Source: Alphaproteobacteria bacterium (lineage in GTDB: Bacteria > Pseudomonadota > Alphaproteobacteria > Rhodobacterales > Rhodobacteraceae). Taken from it: 9,276 nt of DNA. Positions 1-6,220 of this stretch are shown here, piece after piece. The translations under genes were made by a program, and so were the position numbers. The stretch is taken from contig JAUHWJ010000038.1 in the NCBI GenBank assembly GCA_030424705.1, positions 1 to 9,276 of the forward strand, in the 5' to 3' direction. The notes beneath the pieces are model-generated. The model worked only from the letters and a program-made list of their open reading frames with translations. It did not search any database and had not been told where the DNA came from. The stretch's first letter is position 1; every line of letters starts with the position of its first letter.

Positions 1-879
1 CCGCCCCGGCCCCTCCGCCGCGATGCGGACCTCGCTGAAATCGCAGATCACGTCCGGCAGCAGATAGGCCTGCGGGTCCCCGATCTCGTAGAGCATCTGC
101 TCGGCCACGCTCTCCCGCGTCACGAGGCCGGTGGTTCCCTCCGGCTTCGTGACGGTGAAGGCCCCGTCCGCCCCGATCTCCGCCACCGGATAGCCGATCT
201 CCGCGATGTCCCCGGCCTCCCTCCAGTCGGTGAAATTGCCGCCGGTCGCCTGCGGCCCGCATTCGAGAATATGCCCGGCGAGGGAGCCGCCCGCGAGCCG
301 GTCGAGATCGCCGGCGCCCCAGCCGAAGCGCCAGATGCAGGCGGCGAGGACAGTCGCGCTGTCCGCCACGCGCCCCGTCACCACGATGTCCGCCCCGGCT
401 TCGAGCGCGGCGGCGATGGGGAAGGCGCCGAGATAGGCGTTGATCGAGGCGACCTTCGCCGGGGCGGGGAAGGCGGCGCCGGAGAACATTTCCCGCCGCT
501 CCGCGAAGTCCGACGCCCGCGCCGTCAGGTCGTCCCCTTCCACCACCGCGACGCGGAGCTTCAGCCCCCGCTTCGCGATTTCCGCCCGGAGCGCGGCGGC
601 GCAGGCTTCGGGGTTGAGCCCGCCGGCGTTGGAGACGACCTTCACCCCCTTCGCCGTGATCTCCGCGAGGTTCGGAGCCATCGCCGCCGAGACGAAATCC
701 GGCGCGAAGCCGGCAGCGGCGTCCTTCGTCCGCGCCCGCGCCATGATGGAGAGCGTGATCTCCGCCAGATAGTCGTAGATCAGAACGTCGAGGCCCGGAT
801 GAGCGAGAAGCTGCGCCGTCGCGTGGCTCGCCTCGCCCCAGTATCCGCTCGCCCCGCCGACGACCAGCCGCTCCGCCAC
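1..879 (-). CDS. AtuA/DUF1446 family protein, 3' end missing
   Basis: The minus-strand frame is open from a GTG at 879 to the left edge, giving 293 residues without a stop, so the C-terminus lies outside the window. The protein opens with a glycine-rich nucleotide-binding-like segment (VVGGASGYWGEA, about residues 6-17). It continues with SNAGGLNPEAC near residue 80 and a VTGRVADSATVLAA stretch in the middle, all typical of the DUF1446/AtuA family. AtuA is named from acyclic terpene (citronellol/geraniol) catabolism in Pseudomonas, but most family members have no assigned reaction, so function here is open. I chose the GTG because AGGGGA sits about six bases upstream. An in-frame ATG at 909 lies before that site and would add ten residues with no homology-like character. 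The gene is divergent from the proline racemase homologue at 988, with about 108 bp between them. Family assignment is fairly sure; substrate is unknown. Confidence 0.82.
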   Translation of the reverse strand, partial: MAERLVVGGASGYWGEASHATAQLLAHPGLDVLIYDYLAEITLSIMARARTKDAAAGFAPDFVSAAMAPNLAEITAKGVKVVSNAGGLNPEACAAALRAEIAKRGLKLRVAVVEGDDLTARASDFAERREMFSGAAFPAPAKVASINAYLGAFPIAAALEAGADIVVTGRVADSATVLAACIWRFGWGAGDLDRLAGGSLAGHILECGPQATGGNFTDWREAGDIAEIGYPVAEIGADGAFTVTKPEGTTGLVTRESVAEQMLYEIGDPQAYLLPDVICDFSEVRIAAEGPGR

Positions 880-952
880 GCCGTTTCCCCTGTCTTGTTT
901 TGCCGCCATAGACGGGCGCGGCGGCGGCGAGGTCAAGCCTGACCCGGCGTCG

Positions 953-988
953 TTGCGGCGCGGCGCGCCGGGCGATAGCCTCCCGCGA
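953..988 (+). promoter_or_regulatory. Possible promoter giving a leaderless transcript
   Basis: TTGCGG (953-958) and TAGCCT (976-981) are 17 bp apart. The -10-like element keeps the T, A and final T of the consensus. Transcription would begin near 988, the A of the ATG of the downstream gene. That gene has no Shine-Dalgarno sequence, which fits a leaderless mRNA. Both hexamers match the sigma-70 consensus at only three of six bases, so this is weak. Confidence 0.22.
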
Positions 989-2031
989 TGCGCAGCCTCC
1001 GCACCATCCATGTCGTCTCCGCCCATGCCGAGGGCGAGGTGGGGGACGTGATCGTCGGCGGCGTCGCGCCCCCGCCGGGGGAGACGCTGGCCGCACAGCG
1101 CGACTGGATCGAGCGGGACGGCGTCTTGCGAGACTTCGTGCTGAACGAGCCGCGGGGCGGCGTCTTCCGCCATGTGAACCTCCTCGTCCCGCCGAAGCGG
1201 CCGGAGGCGGCGATGGGCTTCATCATCATGGAGCCGGCGGACACGCCGCTCATGTCCGGCTCCAACGCGATCTGCGTCGCGACGGTTCTGCTCGACACCG
1301 GCATCCTGCCGATGACGGAGCCCGTGACGGAATTCATGCTTGAGGCGCCGGGCGGGCTCGTCGCCGTGCGCGCGGAATGCGCCGGCGGCAAGGCGCGCTC
1401 GATCACCGTGCGGAACATGCCCTCCTTCGTCGCGGCGCGGGGCGCGGCGCTCTCTGTCCCCGGCCTCGGTGACCTCCGCGTCGACATCGCCTTCGGCGGC
1501 GACTCCTTCGTCGTGGTGGACGCCGCCGCGCTCGGCTTCCGGATCGAGCCCGGCGAGGCGAAGGCGCTGGCGGACCTCGGCGTGCGGATCACCGCGGCGG
1601 CGAACGAACAAGTCGGCTTCGATCATCCGGGCGAGGCCGACTGGCGCCACATCTCCTTCTGCCTCTTCGCCGGGCCGGTGGAGCGGGAGGGGGATGCGCT
1701 CGCCGCGAAGGCCGCCGTCGCCATCCGCCCCGGGAAGATCGACCGCTCGCCGACCGGCACCGCGCTCTCCGCGCGCATGGCGCTGCTCCATGCTGCGGGG
1801 GAGATGAAGACGGGCGACCGGCTGATCCAGCGCTCCATCCTCGGCTCGGAATTCCACGGGCGCATCGCCGGTGAGACCGAAGTTGCGGGGCGCCCGGCCA
1901 TCCTGCCGGAAATCACGGGGCGGGCGTGGATCACCGGAATCCACCAGCACATGCTGGACCCGGAGGACCCGTGGCCCCGCGGCTACAGGCTCTCCGACAC
2001 CTGGCCCGGCGCCTCTTCAGCCGGGCGATAG
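988..2031 (+). CDS. Proline racemase superfamily protein (Ser/Thr type; possible trans-3-hydroxy-L-proline dehydratase)
   Basis: This 347-residue protein has the usual length of the proline racemase superfamily. The N-terminal [13 protein letters not shown] (about 13-25), [13 protein letters not shown] (82-94), GGDSF (170-174) and DRSPTGT (252-258) are family landmarks. In true racemases and 4-hydroxyproline epimerases two cysteines, in MCGH-like and SPCGTG motifs, act as the acid/base pair. Here the positions are Ser90 (codon 1255-1257) and Thr256 (codon 1753-1755). A Thr at the second site is known in trans-3-hydroxy-L-proline dehydratases such as human L3HYPDH, so dehydration is more plausible than racemisation; the exact substrate is not proven. 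The start is fixed by the family-like N-terminus, although no ribosome-binding site is visible. The gene is divergent from the AtuA-like gene, and its last 49 bases overlap the convergent rlmE. Confidence 0.88.
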   Translation: MRSLRTIHVVSAHAEGEVGDVIVGGVAPPPGETLAAQRDWIERDGVLRDFVLNEPRGGVFRHVNLLVPPKRPEAAMGFIIMEPADTPLMSGSNAICVATVLLDTGILPMTEPVTEFMLEAPGGLVAVRAECAGGKARSITVRNMPSFVAARGAALSVPGLGDLRVDIAFGGDSFVVVDAAALGFRIEPGEAKALADLGVRITAAANEQVGFDHPGEADWRHISFCLFAGPVEREGDALAAKAAVAIRPGKIDRSPTGTALSARMALLHAAGEMKTGDRLIQRSILGSEFHGRIAGETEVAGRPAILPEITGRAWITGIHQHMLDPEDPWPRGYRLSDTWPGASSAGR

Positions 2032-2726
2032 CCGCTCGCCACCACGAATTTCTCCGCGCTGTCCTTCCGCGACGAAGGCGGCTTCATGTGGGAGACCCTG
2101 GCGAAACGGCGCTTCAGCTCGGCCAGAAGCTCCCCCTCCGCCCCGCCGGAAAAGACCTTCGCGACGAAGGTTCCACCCGGCTCCAGCACGTCGAAGGCGA
2201 AATACGCCGCCGCCTCGCAGAGCGCGACGATGCGGAGATGGTCCGTCCCCCGGTGGCCGGAACTCGCCGGCGCCATGTCCGACATCACCACGTCCGCCGG
2301 CCCGCCGAGCGCAGCCTTCACGGCCGCCTCCGCGCCCTCTTCAAGGAAATCGAGCTGGAGCAGCTCGGCCCCCGGAACCGGATCGACCGCCTGAAGGTCC
2401 ACGCCGACGATACGGCCGACCCGCTTGCCCGTCTTTTCCCCCAGCGCGTTGATCCGCGGCACGGCCACCTGCAGCCACCCCCCCGGCGCGCAGCAGAGAT
2501 CGACGACGCGCGCGCCCGGAACGAGGAAGCGGTGCCGGTCGTCGATCTCCATGATCTTGAAGGCCGCCCGCCCGCGATAGCCCTCGGCCTGCGCGCGGCG
2601 GACATAGGGGTCGTTCAGCTGCCGCTCCAGCCAGAGCTTGGAGGAAAGCTTCCGCCCCTTCGCCGTCTTGACCTTCTGGCGCAGCTCCCGCGCGCCGCGG
2701 CCGGAGCCGCCCCCGGCCGCGCTCAC
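1983..2726 (-). CDS. rlmE: 23S rRNA (uridine-2552-2'-O)-methyltransferase RlmE (FtsJ/RrmJ)
   Basis: RlmE uses S-adenosylmethionine to methylate the ribose of U2552 in the 23S rRNA A-loop late in 50S assembly; it acts in the cytoplasm on the ribosome. The 247-residue protein shows the family K-D-K-E tetrad: Lys57 in [11 protein letters not shown], Asp150 in MSDMAP, Lys190 in FVAKVF and Glu225 in SAEKFV. The SAM-binding motif I is [10 protein letters not shown] (75-84). A basic N-terminal stretch (about 10-30), probably RNA-binding, makes it longer than the E. coli enzyme of about 209 residues; such extensions are common in alphaproteobacteria. The start is a GTG that overlaps the stop of the upstream Ppx/GppA gene (GTGA), suggesting translational coupling, and no clear separate ribosome-binding site is present. 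The 3' end runs 49 bp into the convergent proline racemase homologue. Confidence 0.95.
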   Translation of the reverse strand: MSAAGGGSGRGARELRQKVKTAKGRKLSSKLWLERQLNDPYVRRAQAEGYRGRAAFKIMEIDDRHRFLVPGARVVDLCCAPGGWLQVAVPRINALGEKTGKRVGRIVGVDLQAVDPVPGAELLQLDFLEEGAEAAVKAALGGPADVVMSDMAPASSGHRGTDHLRIVALCEAAAYFAFDVLEPGGTFVAKVFSGGAEGELLAELKRRFARVSHMKPPSSRKDSAEKFVVASGYRPAEEAPGQVSESL

Positions 2727-3775
2727 GACGCGGCCTGCGTGTAGATAAGTCCCTCGCGCAGCCCCCGGTCGGCGACGCGGAGACGGTCCGTCGGCCAGGC
2801 GGAGAGGATGGCGGAAAGGATCGCGCAGCTCGCCACGATCAGCCGCGCCCGGTCCTGCCCGATGGAGGGATGGAGCGCTCGCGCCTCGTCCGAGAGGCAG
2901 GCGAATTCCCGCGCGATCCGCCGCGCGGCGCGATGCGGGAGCCAGAGCCCGTCCACCCGGCTCCGGTCATAGCGACGGAGGCCGAGATGCGCGGCGCCGA
3001 TCGTCGTGACGGAGCCCGAGGCCCCGATGAGCTGGAGCGAGCGGCCCACCGCCTCGTCCGCCATCCGCGCGGCGAAACCCTCGATCAGCTCCTCGAAATA
3101 CCAGCTCATGAGCCCGAAGCGCTTCGAAGGGTCGGCGATCTCCGCGAACTTGTCCTCCAGCGTGGCGACGCCGACGGGGATGGAGGCCCAGTCCACGATC
3201 CGCGCGCCATGCCCCGCGCCTTCCTTCAGCGGCGGCGTCGCCCGCGTCGCCGCCGCGCGCTCCGCGGGCGGCACGGCGGAAAGGTCGAGCAGGACGAATT
3301 CGGTGGAGCCGCCCCCGATGTCGAAAACGAGCACGCGCTCCGCCTCCGGGTCCACCAGCGGCCCGCAGCCGGCGACGGCGAGGCGCGATTCCTCCTCGGG
3401 GCCGATGATCTCCAGCCGGATCCCCGTCTCCTCCCGCACGCGGGCGGCGAAATCGGCTCCGTTCAGGGCCTGCCGGCAGGCGGCCGTGGCGACGGCGCGA
3501 ACGCGTCGGGGCGCCGCCCGCTTCAGCTTGTCCGCGCAGATGGCGAGCGCGGCAACCGCCCGGTCCATCGCCGCCGGGTCGAGCGCGCCGGAACGGTCGA
3601 TCCCGTCGCCGAGACGCACGGCGCGGGAGAAGCTGTCCACCACATGAAGCCGCGCGCCGTCCGGCCTCGCGATCAGCAGGCGGCAATTGTTCGTGCCAAG
3701 ATCGAGGCCGGCGACGGGTTCGCCCGCCTCGGGGGGAAAGGCGCGCGCGTCCTGCGGGCTCTGCTCCCCGTCCAT
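2723..3775 (-). CDS. Ppx/GppA family phosphatase (exopolyphosphatase / pppGpp phosphohydrolase)
   Basis: Members of this family hydrolyse inorganic polyphosphate or convert pppGpp to ppGpp, so they link phosphate storage to the stringent response. The 350-residue protein has the ASKHA (actin-like) phosphate loops GLDLGTNNC (about 23-31) and [10 protein letters not shown] (about 151-160), with the acidic GPEEESRLA segment (about 126-134) between them. It corresponds to the N-terminal catalytic part of the longer E. coli proteins and lacks their long C-terminal extension, a short form common in alphaproteobacteria. Sequence alone does not separate Ppx from GppA. The start is the ATG at 3775, preceded by GGAGG with a five-base spacer. 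The frame stays open to 3988, but that extension overlaps metF and has no family character. It follows metF after 71 bp and shares the GTGA overlap with rlmE, a pairing I recall from Rhodobacterales genomes. Confidence 0.9.
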   Translation of the reverse strand: MDGEQSPQDARAFPPEAGEPVAGLDLGTNNCRLLIARPDGARLHVVDSFSRAVRLGDGIDRSGALDPAAMDRAVAALAICADKLKRAAPRRVRAVATAACRQALNGADFAARVREETGIRLEIIGPEEESRLAVAGCGPLVDPEAERVLVFDIGGGSTEFVLLDLSAVPPAERAAATRATPPLKEGAGHGARIVDWASIPVGVATLEDKFAEIADPSKRFGLMSWYFEELIEGFAARMADEAVGRSLQLIGASGSVTTIGAAHLGLRRYDRSRVDGLWLPHRAARRIAREFACLSDEARALHPSIGQDRARLIVASCAILSAILSAWPTDRLRVADRGLREGLIYTQAAS

Positions 3776-3827
3776 GCCGTCCTCCGGTTCTTGCTCTTGT
3801 CGGACCAGAGGTAAACGAGCGGCAGAT

Positions 3828-3841
3828 GCGCCGCAAGGCGC
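3828..3841 (-). other. Small hairpin just after metF
   Basis: GCGCC (3828-3832) and GGCGC (3837-3841) form a perfect five-base stem around a four-base loop, six bases beyond the metF stop codon. There is no T-tract, so it is a poor intrinsic terminator. It may only protect or partially attenuate the transcript before the ppx-like gene. Confidence 0.25.
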
Positions 3842-3846
3842 TGGCG

Positions 3847-4731
3847 TCAGGCGCAGCCCCCGGTCGCGGCGATGCGCATCGGCGTCGTCTCCACGCCCAG
3901 CGCCTGGCAGACCTGATAGGGCAGGTCCGGATTGTTGAGCGTGTAGAGGTGGATATGCCCCGCCCCCTCGCGCCGCAGCGTGTCGCACATCTCCGCCGCG
4001 ATGGAGATGGAGAGAAGCTCGGCCGCGCCGGTCTCCTCCGCATTGGCGAAGGCCGTCTCCATCCAGTCGGGCACGCGCGCGCCGCAGCGGGCGGCGAAGC
4101 CCTTCATCCGGGCGAAATTCTCGATGGGGAGGACGCCGGGGATGATCGGCCGGTCGATTCCCGCCTTCGCGCAGCGGTCGCGGAAGCGGAGGAAGGTCTC
4201 CACGTCGAAGAAGAACTGGGTGATCGCGTCATCCGCGCCGGCGTCGAACTTGCGCTTCAGATGCGTGACGTCCGCCCCCTCCCCCGAAGCCTCGGGATGC
4301 GGCTCCGGATAGGCGCCGACGGAGACGTGGAACCGCCCCTCCGCCTTCAGCGCCTCGATGAGCTCCACCGAGCCCGAGAACCCGCCCGGATGCGCGGTGA
4401 ATCGCTCCGCCCCGTTCGCCGGGTCGCCGCGGAGCGCCACGATGCGGCGGCAGCCGAGCTTGGCGTAGGTGCGTGCGACGGAGAGCGTCTCCTCCCGCGT
4501 CGCGCCGACGCAGGTGAGATGGCCGGCGACGTCGAGCCCCGCCCGGTCCCGGATCGTCTGGATCGCGGCCACCGTCCGCTCCCGCGTCGAGCCGCCGGCG
4601 CCGTAGGTTACGGAGACGAAACGCGGCCCGAGCGGCGCGAGGCGCTCGACCGAACGCCAGAGACGGAGCGCCCCTTCCGGCCCCTTGGGAGGGAAGAATT
4701 CGAAGGAGATCGTCGGCGTCGGCTTCGTCAT
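3847..4731 (-). CDS. metF: 5,10-methylenetetrahydrofolate reductase
   Basis: MetF is a cytoplasmic FAD enzyme that reduces methylene-THF to methyl-THF with NAD(P)H, supplying the methyl group for methionine synthesis. The 294-residue protein has the normal length. It shows the catalytic glutamate in SFEFFPPK (Glu11, matching E. coli Glu28), VTYGAGGS (41-48), the FAD-site aspartate in ALRGDP (Asp103, matching E. coli Asp120), YPEPHPEA (141-148), TQFFFD (171-176) and HLYTLN (261-266). The ATG at 4731 is chosen because the family N-terminus begins there and GGAAGG lies about eight bases upstream; an in-frame ATG at 4860 would add 43 residues of non-homologous sequence. It is divergent from the module starting at 4942, which carries a second MetF-like gene. 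This canonical copy probably makes methyl-THF for biosynthesis. It is the first gene of a likely metF-ppx-rlmE run. Confidence 0.95.
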   Translation of the reverse strand: MTKPTPTISFEFFPPKGPEGALRLWRSVERLAPLGPRFVSVTYGAGGSTRERTVAAIQTIRDRAGLDVAGHLTCVGATREETLSVARTYAKLGCRRIVALRGDPANGAERFTAHPGGFSGSVELIEALKAEGRFHVSVGAYPEPHPEASGEGADVTHLKRKFDAGADDAITQFFFDVETFLRFRDRCAKAGIDRPIIPGVLPIENFARMKGFAARCGARVPDWMETAFANAEETGAAELLSISIAAEMCDTLRREGAGHIHLYTLNNPDLPYQVCQALGVETTPMRIAATGGCA

Positions 4732-4779
4732 CGGATGCGCCTTCCCACAAGGATCGCGAACTACACAAACCGGAGATAC

Positions 4780-4809
4780 AGGCGAAAAACCGACGCTACA
4801 AGGCGAAAA
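4780..4809. repeat. 9-bp direct repeat, 21-bp period
   Basis: AGGCGAAAA occurs at 4780-4788 and again at 4801-4809, start to start 21 bp, which is two DNA helical turns. A shorter AGGCGA follows at 4809-4814. It lies 49 to 78 bp upstream of the metF start and could be a pair of operator half-sites on one face of the helix. No regulator is assigned. Confidence 0.4.
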
Positions 4810-4838
4810 GGCGACTTGCGCGCGTTGCATCCGCTCGT

Positions 4839-4854
4839 CACGTCGAAAGACGTG
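4839..4854. repeat. Perfect inverted repeat with GAAA loop
   Basis: CACGTC (4839-4844) and GACGTG (4849-4854) are exact reverse complements separated by GAAA, a stable tetraloop on the plus strand. A T-T mismatch followed by a further G-C pair extends it slightly. It lies midway between the divergent metF and the small gene at 4942, so it could be a dimeric operator for both directions or an RNA hairpin in either leader. Confidence 0.45.
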
Positions 4855-4941
4855 TCGCAAAGCGCGCGCCGCCGGTCGCGATCATGCGCGCCGGAACCCG
4901 CGCGGCGGCGCATTTGCGTGGTTAAGGCAGGAGTTCGAAGC

Positions 4942-5250
4942 GTGACGCAGGTCGTGACGGTCTACTGGAGGGACATCCCCGCACAGGTCATCGTCGGCAA
5001 GGGCCGGCGGGCCGCGAAGGTCCAGCTGCCGGAGCGGTTCGAGCAGGCCATCGACCGCTGCGCCATGAAGGTCGGCGCGCGGGGGGACGACGCCTATCTC
5101 GCCGAATGGCGGAAGGCGGCGCACGAGGAGGAGACGGAGGCCGACGACGCGGCGCTCGCCGCCGCCATCGCCGCCCGGCTCGAAGCGGAATACGACGCGG
5201 AGCGCATAAAGGCGCTCATCGCGAATGACGGTTGGAACAGCGCGGCGTAG
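4942..5250 (+). CDS. Small conserved 'virulence factor' family protein
   Basis: This 102-residue protein begins MTQVVTVYWRDIPAQVIVGKG. The WRDIPAQV segment (9-16) and a basic patch (about 19-26) resemble the small family named 'virulence factor' in databases; that name does not describe a proven activity. The rest is strongly charged, with an acidic run (HEEETEADDA, 61-70) leading into an alanine-rich helix. There is no signal peptide, membrane segment or cysteine pair, so it is probably a soluble cytoplasmic protein. It starts with GTG at 4942, and AGGAG sits eight bases upstream. It is followed after 21 bp by the MetF-like gene, so it is very likely co-transcribed with the one-carbon module. 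I recall the same small gene beside MetF-like and methyltransferase genes in Rhodobacterales, which suggests an accessory role in corrinoid methyl transfer. That role is inference. Confidence 0.75.
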   Translation: MTQVVTVYWRDIPAQVIVGKGRRAAKVQLPERFEQAIDRCAMKVGARGDDAYLAEWRKAAHEEETEADDAALAAAIAARLEAEYDAERIKALIANDGWNSAA

Positions 5251-5271
5251 CCGCGAACGGGGAGCACGGGC

Positions 5272-6201
5272 ATGGCGAACATCCTCAGCTTTTTCTCGGG
5301 CCGCAAACCCGCCCAGCCCGCCGCGACTGGCGGCGTCGCCGCCCTCCTCGAGGATTTCTCCATCGAGGTGATGCCGCGGACGGCCGAGAAGATCGAGGAT
5401 TTCCGCCCGCTCCTGCCTGAGGGCTCCCGCGTCTACATCGCGCATATCGACGGCACGCCGATCGAGGAAATGGTGCGGACGGCGAAGCGCCTCGCCGCCG
5501 AGGGCTTCCCCGTCATGCCGCATTTCCCCGCCCGCATCATCCGGGACAGGGCGACGCTGGCGGACTGGATCGCCCGCTACCAGGGCGAGGCCGGGGTTGA
5601 CCAGGCGCTGCTGCTCGCCGGCGGCGTCTCCTCCCCCGCGGGCGAGTTCTCCGACTCCATGGCGCTGATGCGCACCGGCCTCTTCGAGAAGGCGGGCTTC
5701 CGCCGCATCCATGTCGCCGGCCACCCCGAGGGCAACCGGGACATCGACCCGGCGGGCGACGCCGCGAACGCGATGGCCGCGCTCCGCTGGAAGCAGGACT
5801 GGGCGCGCCAGGCGGGCATCGAGATGGCCATCGCGACGCAGTTCTGCTTCGAGGCGGAGCCGGTGATCGAATGGGCCGGCAGGCTCCGCGAAGAGGGGAT
5901 CGCCCTCCCCGTCCACATCGGCGTCGCCGGCCCGGCGAAGCTGCAGACGCTGGTGAAATTCGCGATGACCTGCGGCGTCGGCCCCTCCGTCCGCGTGCTG
6001 CAGCGGCGGGCGGCGGACGTGACGAAGCTGATGCTGCCCTTCACGCCCGAAGCCTTCCTCGCGGACCTTGCGGCGCACCGCGCTGCGAACCCGGATTTCG
6101 CGGTGCGACGGGTTCACTTCTTCCCCCTCGGCGGGATTCGCGCTACGGCGGACTTCACGGGGGCCATGCGCGGCGCCCGCAAGATGGCCGCCACCGCCTG
6201 A
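5272..6201 (+). CDS. Divergent methylenetetrahydrofolate reductase family protein
   Basis: This 309-residue protein is a distant MetF-like TIM-barrel protein. Landmarks are FSIEVMPRT (29-37), whose Glu32 matches the catalytic glutamate of MetF, HPEGN (151-155), matching the YPE-H segment, TQFCFE (189-194) and the late FFPLGGIR (283-290). Where MetF has a RGDP motif with the FAD-contacting aspartate, this protein reads LLLAGGVSSPAGEFSD (113-128), so the usual flavin-site residue is missing. An N-terminal extension of about 28 residues precedes the first barrel strand. It is preceded by GGGGAG with a seven-base spacer and lies 19 bp before the methyl-THF:corrinoid methyltransferase, so the two are surely co-transcribed. 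In this setting it plausibly oxidises methyl-THF made from demethylated substrates, the reverse of the biosynthetic reaction. The family is fairly clear; direction and cofactor are inferred. Confidence 0.85.
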   Translation: MANILSFFSGRKPAQPAATGGVAALLEDFSIEVMPRTAEKIEDFRPLLPEGSRVYIAHIDGTPIEEMVRTAKRLAAEGFPVMPHFPARIIRDRATLADWIARYQGEAGVDQALLLAGGVSSPAGEFSDSMALMRTGLFEKAGFRRIHVAGHPEGNRDIDPAGDAANAMAALRWKQDWARQAGIEMAIATQFCFEAEPVIEWAGRLREEGIALPVHIGVAGPAKLQTLVKFAMTCGVGPSVRVLQRRAADVTKLMLPFTPEAFLADLAAHRAANPDFAVRRVHFFPLGGIRATADFTGAMRGARKMAATA

Positions 6202-6220
6202 GCCGAGACGAAAGAGACCC

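Larger units (their letters stand above)
4732..4941. promoter_or_regulatory. Divergent intergenic control region between metF and the corrinoid module
   Basis: This 210-bp gap separates two genes read outward and must hold promoters for both. It contains a 9-bp direct repeat near metF, a perfect six-base-stem hairpin near its middle and a GC-rich imperfect inverted repeat (about 4864-4911). No sigma-70 pair stands out on either strand, and I could not fit a SAM, SAH or cobalamin riboswitch to it. A stretch around 4750-4810 is noticeably richer in A than the flanking genes. Ribosome-binding sites are visible at both ends (AGGAG at 4929-4933 for the plus gene). Confidence 0.5.

Noticed and set aside
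2870..3814. 314-residue plus-strand open frame opposite the Ppx/GppA gene
   Set aside because: Antisense shadow; the minus strand shows both phosphate-binding loops of the ASKHA fold.
3776..3988. Upstream extension of the Ppx/GppA frame
   Set aside because: It overlaps metF in another frame, has no homology-like sequence, and the ATG at 3775 has a strong ribosome-binding site.
4732..4860. 43-residue N-terminal extension of MetF
   Set aside because: The MetF family begins at the ATG at 4731, which has a good ribosome-binding site; the extension would cover the intergenic repeats.
4861..4912. GC-rich inverted repeat GCGCCGCC/GGCGGCGC
   Set aside because: Such matches are expected by chance in DNA this rich in G and C, and the arms are imperfectly placed.
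4732..4941. SAM, SAH or cobalamin riboswitch upstream of metF or the corrinoid module
   Set aside because: The gene context made it worth looking for, but I found no B12-box-like sequence or the conserved cores of SAM or SAH riboswitches. A covariance-model search would be decisive.
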